NCBI GenBank assembly: GCA_028281485.1
Contig: JANQJT010000300.1
Location: 1-16,963 of the forward strand
Length of the DNA stretch: 16,963 nucleotides
Source: Phycisphaeraceae bacterium
GTDB lineage: Bacteria > Planctomycetota > Phycisphaerae > Phycisphaerales > Zrk34
Reading direction: 5' to 3'
Shown piece after piece: positions 14,308-16,963 of the stretch. The position numbers and the translations under genes were made by a program. The notes below the pieces were generated by a model, which did no database searches, was not told where the DNA came from, and worked only from the letters and a program-made list of their open reading frames with translations. Position 1 is the first letter of the stretch, and each line of letters begins with the position of its first letter.

Positions 14308-15111
14308 ATGAATCGCATCGAGCAGATATTTACAGATCTGCGGGCGGCCAATCGACGCGCGCTGATGCCTTTTGTCACCGCGGGCTACCCTTCGCTCGAA
14401 ACAACCGGCGAGATACTCCTGGCGCTCGATCGAGCCGGTGCCAGCATCTGTGAGATCGGCATACCCTTCAGCGATCCCGTCGCCGACGGTCCGGTCATCC
14501 AGGCCTCCATGACCGAGTCGCTCAACGCCGGGTGTACACCCGGCGGCGTATTTGATTGCGTCAGAGCTGTTCGCGATGAATTATCGATGGGCCTGGTCGC
14601 GATGGTCAGCTATTCGATCGTCTACCGCATGGGCATCGAATCATTCATCTCCGACGCGAAGGACGCGGGCTTCGACGGGTTCATCTTTCCCGATCTACCG
14701 TTGGAGGAAGCCGACGCGGTGAAGGCCGCGGTGACCGAAGCGGGCATGACCAACGCGCTGTTGATCGCACCGACGAGCCCGCCCGACCGGGCTGAGCAGA
14801 TCGCGCGCGCCTGCACGGGTTTCGTCTACGCGGTGGCGCGCACGGGCATCACCGGTGAGAGCGAATCGGTGCCGGAGGGCTTGGCGGAGCGTGTGCGAAC
14901 GATCCGCGGCGTGACCGATCTGCCGATCGCGGTGGGCTTTGGCATCGGCAAGCCCCAGCACGTCGCGGCCGTGGTCGAACACGCCGACGCCGCCATCGTC
15001 GGCTCCGCACTGGTCAGACAGATCGGTGAAGCGGCGGACCGATCCCCCCGGGCCATCGCCGAGCACGTCGCCGCGTTCGTCACGGAGTTGACGACCGGCC
15101 TGTCCAACTGA
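14308..15111 (+). CDS. trpA: Tryptophan synthase alpha subunit
   Basis: A 267-residue TIM-barrel enzyme that cleaves indole-3-glycerol phosphate to indole and glyceraldehyde-3-phosphate; indole passes to the TrpB subunit. The catalytic pair falls at the same numbers as in the Salmonella enzyme: E49 (in CEIGIPFSDP) and D60 (VADGPVIQ). Other marks are ALMPFVTAGYPS (18-29), GFIFPDLPLEEA (124-135), LLIAPTSPPDR, the mobile loop YAVARTGITGE (174-184) and AVGFGIGKPQHV with IVGSALV for phosphate binding. Length is normal (about 268). ATG 14308 is preferred; GTG 14284 would add eight residues not found in the family. It stands alone: trpB and the other trp genes are not in the window, an arrangement differing from the usual trpBA pair. 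The promoter position suggests a leaderless mRNA. Confidence 0.96.
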   Translation: MNRIEQIFTDLRAANRRALMPFVTAGYPSLETTGEILLALDRAGASICEIGIPFSDPVADGPVIQASMTESLNAGCTPGGVFDCVRAVRDELSMGLVAMVSYSIVYRMGIESFISDAKDAGFDGFIFPDLPLEEADAVKAAVTEAGMTNALLIAPTSPPDRAEQIARACTGFVYAVARTGITGESESVPEGLAERVRTIRGVTDLPIAVGFGIGKPQHVAAVVEHADAAIVGSALVRQIGEAADRSPRAIAEHVAAFVTELTTGLSN

Positions 15112-15383
15112 TCCGCGTCACACGATCGGCGCAAGAAAAAACCCGCTGCCGGGTTAGCGGGCGTTATCTTTCGGGTCCCCTTTGGGTCTCTCTGATCTCA
15201 CCAGGACCAAAAGGATAGAGAGCCACGCTCTCTCTCAGTGACCCGGCATGGCTCTCTCTTTAAGAAACGGTACACACCGTTTGTATCCAGTTGTCAGACT
15301 CCAGATTACCCATCTCACCCAATTCAAGGCAAGAAAAAACTTTCCAAATCGGCGCCCGCTAAGCCGGTTGGCTCCGCCCGCGT
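15112..15383. other. Gene-free, hairpin-rich interval between trpA and the second PEP-CTERM gene
   Basis: No gene is seen in these 272 bases. It contains TTTGG-g-TC (15181-15188) / GACCAAA (15205-15211), AGAGAGC-CAC-GCTCTCT (15217-15233), AAACGG-TACACA-CCGTTT (15265-15282), a repeated GCTCTCTCT (15227-15235 and 15251-15259), and a minus-strand terminator at its left end. Read on the minus strand it is a run of hairpins ending in a T tract, either a long 3' UTR of the PEP-CTERM gene or a separate small RNA. Confidence 0.45.
15136..15161 (-). terminator. Minus-strand intrinsic terminator, converging on trpA
   Basis: On the minus strand CCCGCT (15161-15156) and AGCGGG (15147-15142) form the stem, followed by TTTTTT (15141-15136). 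On the plus strand an alternative stem AACCCG-CTGC-CGGGTT (15140-15155) is possible, so it might also slow transcription leaving trpA, though no plus-strand T tract follows. Confidence 0.75.
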
Positions 15384-16013
15384 TTAAACGCGTCTCTGGC
15401 GTCTCGCCAGGCCCGCCGCACCCACCAGCAGCACCATGCCGCTGCTCGGCTCGGGTACGGGCGACACCACGCCGTCGCTGTAGAACGACGCGTCCAGATC
15501 CGGCAGCAAGTCCGGCGGCAGCTCACGCGTCCCGTCCAGGCCGAACGTCAGGTCCTCCCGCAGGATCTGCGGCGTATCCAGCGCCCACGCGTCGTTGGGA
15601 TCAAACAGCGTCACGTCCTCGACGAACTGCGGCTGGGCCTTGTCGGCCGGGTCGAGCCAGCCGTCCTGCAACTGGATCGCCAACGCGATCGCGAACGCTC
15701 GAGACAGCACACCGTCTTCGGGGTTCGCCAGCCACCGTTGCAATGCCGCCTTCGCAGTCGTAACACCGTCGCGCAGGCGATCGAGTGTGACGCGATCACC
15801 CGACGCATCGCCATCGAGGCGCAGCAGCAACCGCGCCCAGCCGGGCGAGGCGGCATCGACCACGCGATCCATAAGATGAACGCTTGCCCGGTCTTCGGGC
15901 AGCAGTTCGGATGGGGTTGTTTCGCCTGCGTACAACGTCGCCGCGGTAAGCCACACACACAGCCACGCCACAGTCATAAACGCAGGCACGCGATAAGTGC
16001 CCAGGCAGACCAT
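15384..16013 (-). CDS. Secreted PEP-CTERM protein of unknown function
   Basis: A 209-residue exported protein. The signal peptide occupies residues 1-29, with core AFMTVAWLCVWLTAATLYA and probable cleavage after LYA. The mature part is acidic and helical in character, with Leu/Ala/Asp-rich stretches (for example ALQRWLANPEDG) and no motif I recognise. The C terminus PEPSSGMVLLVGAAGLARRQRRV is a PEP-CTERM sorting signal: PEP, a short hydrophobic segment and a basic tail, for exosortase processing and surface or matrix delivery. The ATG at 16013 has GGGAG upstream within a GAGAGAG-rich leader. A promoter TTGGTC-16-TAAAAT lies at 16110-16083, with a palindrome between its boxes. It shares only the export and sorting signals with the larger PEP-CTERM protein at 11427. 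Confidence 0.83.
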   Translation of the reverse strand: MVCLGTYRVPAFMTVAWLCVWLTAATLYAGETTPSELLPEDRASVHLMDRVVDAASPGWARLLLRLDGDASGDRVTLDRLRDGVTTAKAALQRWLANPEDGVLSRAFAIALAIQLQDGWLDPADKAQPQFVEDVTLFDPNDAWALDTPQILREDLTFGLDGTRELPPDLLPDLDASFYSDGVVSPVPEPSSGMVLLVGAAGLARRQRRV

Positions 16014-16082
16014 GTACTCTCCCTCTCTCCCAGCCCTCTTCCAATGCGCAGTATGGGCGGGGATATGTCTCTCTCTGGCGAT

Positions 16083-16110
16083 ATTTTACAACATGGTCCT
16101 ATCGGACCAA
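16083..16110 (-). promoter_or_regulatory. Promoter of the second PEP-CTERM gene with an embedded palindrome
   Basis: Minus strand TTGGTC (16110-16105), 16 bases, TAAAAT (16088-16083); expected start near 16076, leader about 62 bases. GGTCC-TATC-GGACC (16095-16108) is a perfect 5-bp palindrome between and overlapping the boxes, well placed for a repressor. Confidence 0.5.
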
Positions 16111-16166
16111 GCTAAAAAATCATTATCCAAAGGGATTTACAGCGCCCAAACGCGGTCGCGGCCGAT

Positions 16167-16688
16167 TTAGCCCACCCCGACGCGCCGCAGTGTCAAGATG
16201 GTAAAACCGTGGGCGTGGCGGGAATCGGCCGGGTGTTCGACCGACGCGATCGTCTGCCATCGCGACGCGTCGTAGGAAGGAAACGTCGTGTCGCCTTCCA
16301 CCTCCGCGTCGACCCGCGTGATGTACATCGTGTCGATGATGTCCGCTTCCAGCGCGAGCCGATAGATCTCACCGCCGCCGATGACGAACGGCTCGTCGTC
16401 ATCAACCACTAGCGCCATCGCCTCGTCCAGGGTTTGCACGACGTCTGCGCCGTTTGCGGTGTAATCGGTCTTGCGTGTAGTCACGATGTTTCGCCGACCC
16501 GGTAGCGGCCTGCAGCGCATCGCTTCCCAGTTGCCCCGCCCCATGATGATCGCGTGGCCCATCGTCTGACTCATGAACCACTTCATGTCGTCCGGCAAGT
16601 CCCACGGCAAATCGTTGTCGCGACCGATCACGCCGTTGCGCGACACCGCCACGATCAGCGAAGCCTTTTTAGTTGCGCCCTCCGTCAC
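16167..16688 (-). CDS. folA: Dihydrofolate reductase
   Basis: A 173-residue enzyme that reduces dihydrofolate to tetrahydrofolate with NADPH, restoring the cofactor oxidised by thymidylate synthase. Marks: LIVAVSRNGVIGRDNDLPWDLPDDMKWF (11-38) with W29 and the catalytic acid D34 (E. coli D27), IIMGRGNWEAM (47-57; MGR-x-x-x-E for NADPH binding), LPGRRNIVTTR, and FVIGGGEIYRLAL (101-113). The C-terminal strand with HGFTILTLRR is present. Length is normal for bacterial enzymes. The start is GTG at 16688 and overlaps the stop of thyA (GTGA), so translation is probably coupled and the pair forms an operon. No strong terminator is seen after the stop; a minus-strand T tract at about 16121-16114 follows only a weak 4-bp stem. 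Confidence 0.95.
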   Translation of the reverse strand: MTEGATKKASLIVAVSRNGVIGRDNDLPWDLPDDMKWFMSQTMGHAIIMGRGNWEAMRCRPLPGRRNIVTTRKTDYTANGADVVQTLDEAMALVVDDDEPFVIGGGEIYRLALEADIIDTMYITRVDAEVEGDTTFPSYDASRWQTIASVEHPADSRHAHGFTILTLRRVGVG

Positions 16689-16963
16689 ACCGCCACCTCG
16701 GCCTTGATGTGCGGGTGCGGCTCGTAACCGATCAGCTTGAAGTCATCGAAGCGGAAATCCAGCAGGTTCTTCACCACCGGGTTCAGCTTCATCGTCGGCA
16801 GGGGGCGAGGCTTGCGCTTCAGCTGCTCCCGCGCCTGGGGCAGGTGATTGGTGTACAGGTGCGCATCGCCGAACGTGTGGACGAAGTCGCCCGGCGCCAG
16901 CCCCGTCACCTGCGCCACCATCATCGTCAGCAGCGCGTAGTTGGCGATGTTGAACGGCACGCC
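16685..16963 (-). CDS. thyA: Thymidylate synthase, C-terminal part (cut by right edge)
   Basis: The last 92 residues of ThyA, which methylates dUMP to dTMP using 5,10-methylene-THF. The visible part begins with GMPFNIANYALLTMMVAQ (the G-x-PFN-x-x-SYALL block, with the folate- and dUMP-contacting Asn), then GDFVHTFGDAHLYTNHLPQAREQL (H-L-Y-x-N-H for dUMP binding), KPRPLPTMKLNP, and ends FDDFKLIGYEPHPHIKAEVAV, the standard C terminus that closes over the active site. The catalytic Cys lies beyond the edge. The frame is open at 16963, and the Met at 16960 is internal. The stop overlaps the folA start. The dCMP deaminase at 4006-4461 supplies its substrate pathway. Confidence 0.96.
   Translation of the reverse strand, partial: GVPFNIANYALLTMMVAQVTGLAPGDFVHTFGDAHLYTNHLPQAREQLKRKPRPLPTMKLNPVVKNLLDFRFDDFKLIGYEPHPHIKAEVAV

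Overview
The window looks like chromosomal DNA of a GC-rich planctomycete, most likely class Phycisphaerae. Reasons: a fused aroD-aroE gene, two secreted proteins with C-terminal PEP-CTERM signals, many single housekeeping genes in short operons on alternating strands, and a small cysteine-rich protein of planctomycete type. No insertion sequence, phage gene, CRISPR array or rRNA was seen. The lineage is inferred from gene content only.

Layout. 1-413: 3' end of a malate dehydrogenase gene with a strong terminator. 523-780: a very short SnoaL-like protein. 801-2600 (minus): bifunctional aroDE followed by a BFD-like [2Fe-2S] protein. 2697-2779: tRNA-Tyr. 3175-3948: a LuxR-type regulator behind an AT-rich leader. 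4006-4461 (minus): dCMP deaminase. 4817-5281: a YbaK-type editing deacylase with an unusual leader. 5291-6187 (minus): a divergent metallophosphoesterase. 6333-6485: remnant of a TPR gene. 6579-9077: an ArsR-methyltransferase regulator and ahcY. 9141-9554: no gene, but a chain of hairpins ending in a plus-strand terminator (candidate small RNA). 9555-11219 (minus): a double-ACT protein and a DgoD-like dehydratase. 11427-12848: a PEP-CTERM protein. 12948-13877: metF. 14001-14204: a Cys-rich 67-residue protein. 14308-15111: trpA. 15384-16013 (minus): a second PEP-CTERM protein. 16167-16963 (minus): folA and the 3' part of thyA.

How the genes fit together. The recurring theme is one-carbon and S-adenosylmethionine (SAM) metabolism. 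AhcY removes S-adenosylhomocysteine (SAH), MetF makes methyl-THF for homocysteine remethylation, ThyA and FolA use and regenerate the same folate pool, and dCMP deaminase supplies dUMP for ThyA. The most informative signal is a palindrome ATCCG-N6-CGGATG. It lies at the start site of the arsR-ahcY operon and over the -10 and start site of metF, 6.3 kb away. This suggests that the ArsR-methyltransferase protein senses SAM or SAH and represses both transcription units, a SahR-like circuit. Other points of interest are the candidate small RNA after ahcY, the apparently leaderless promoters of aroDE and trpA, and the hairpin-rich leader of the ybaK-like gene.
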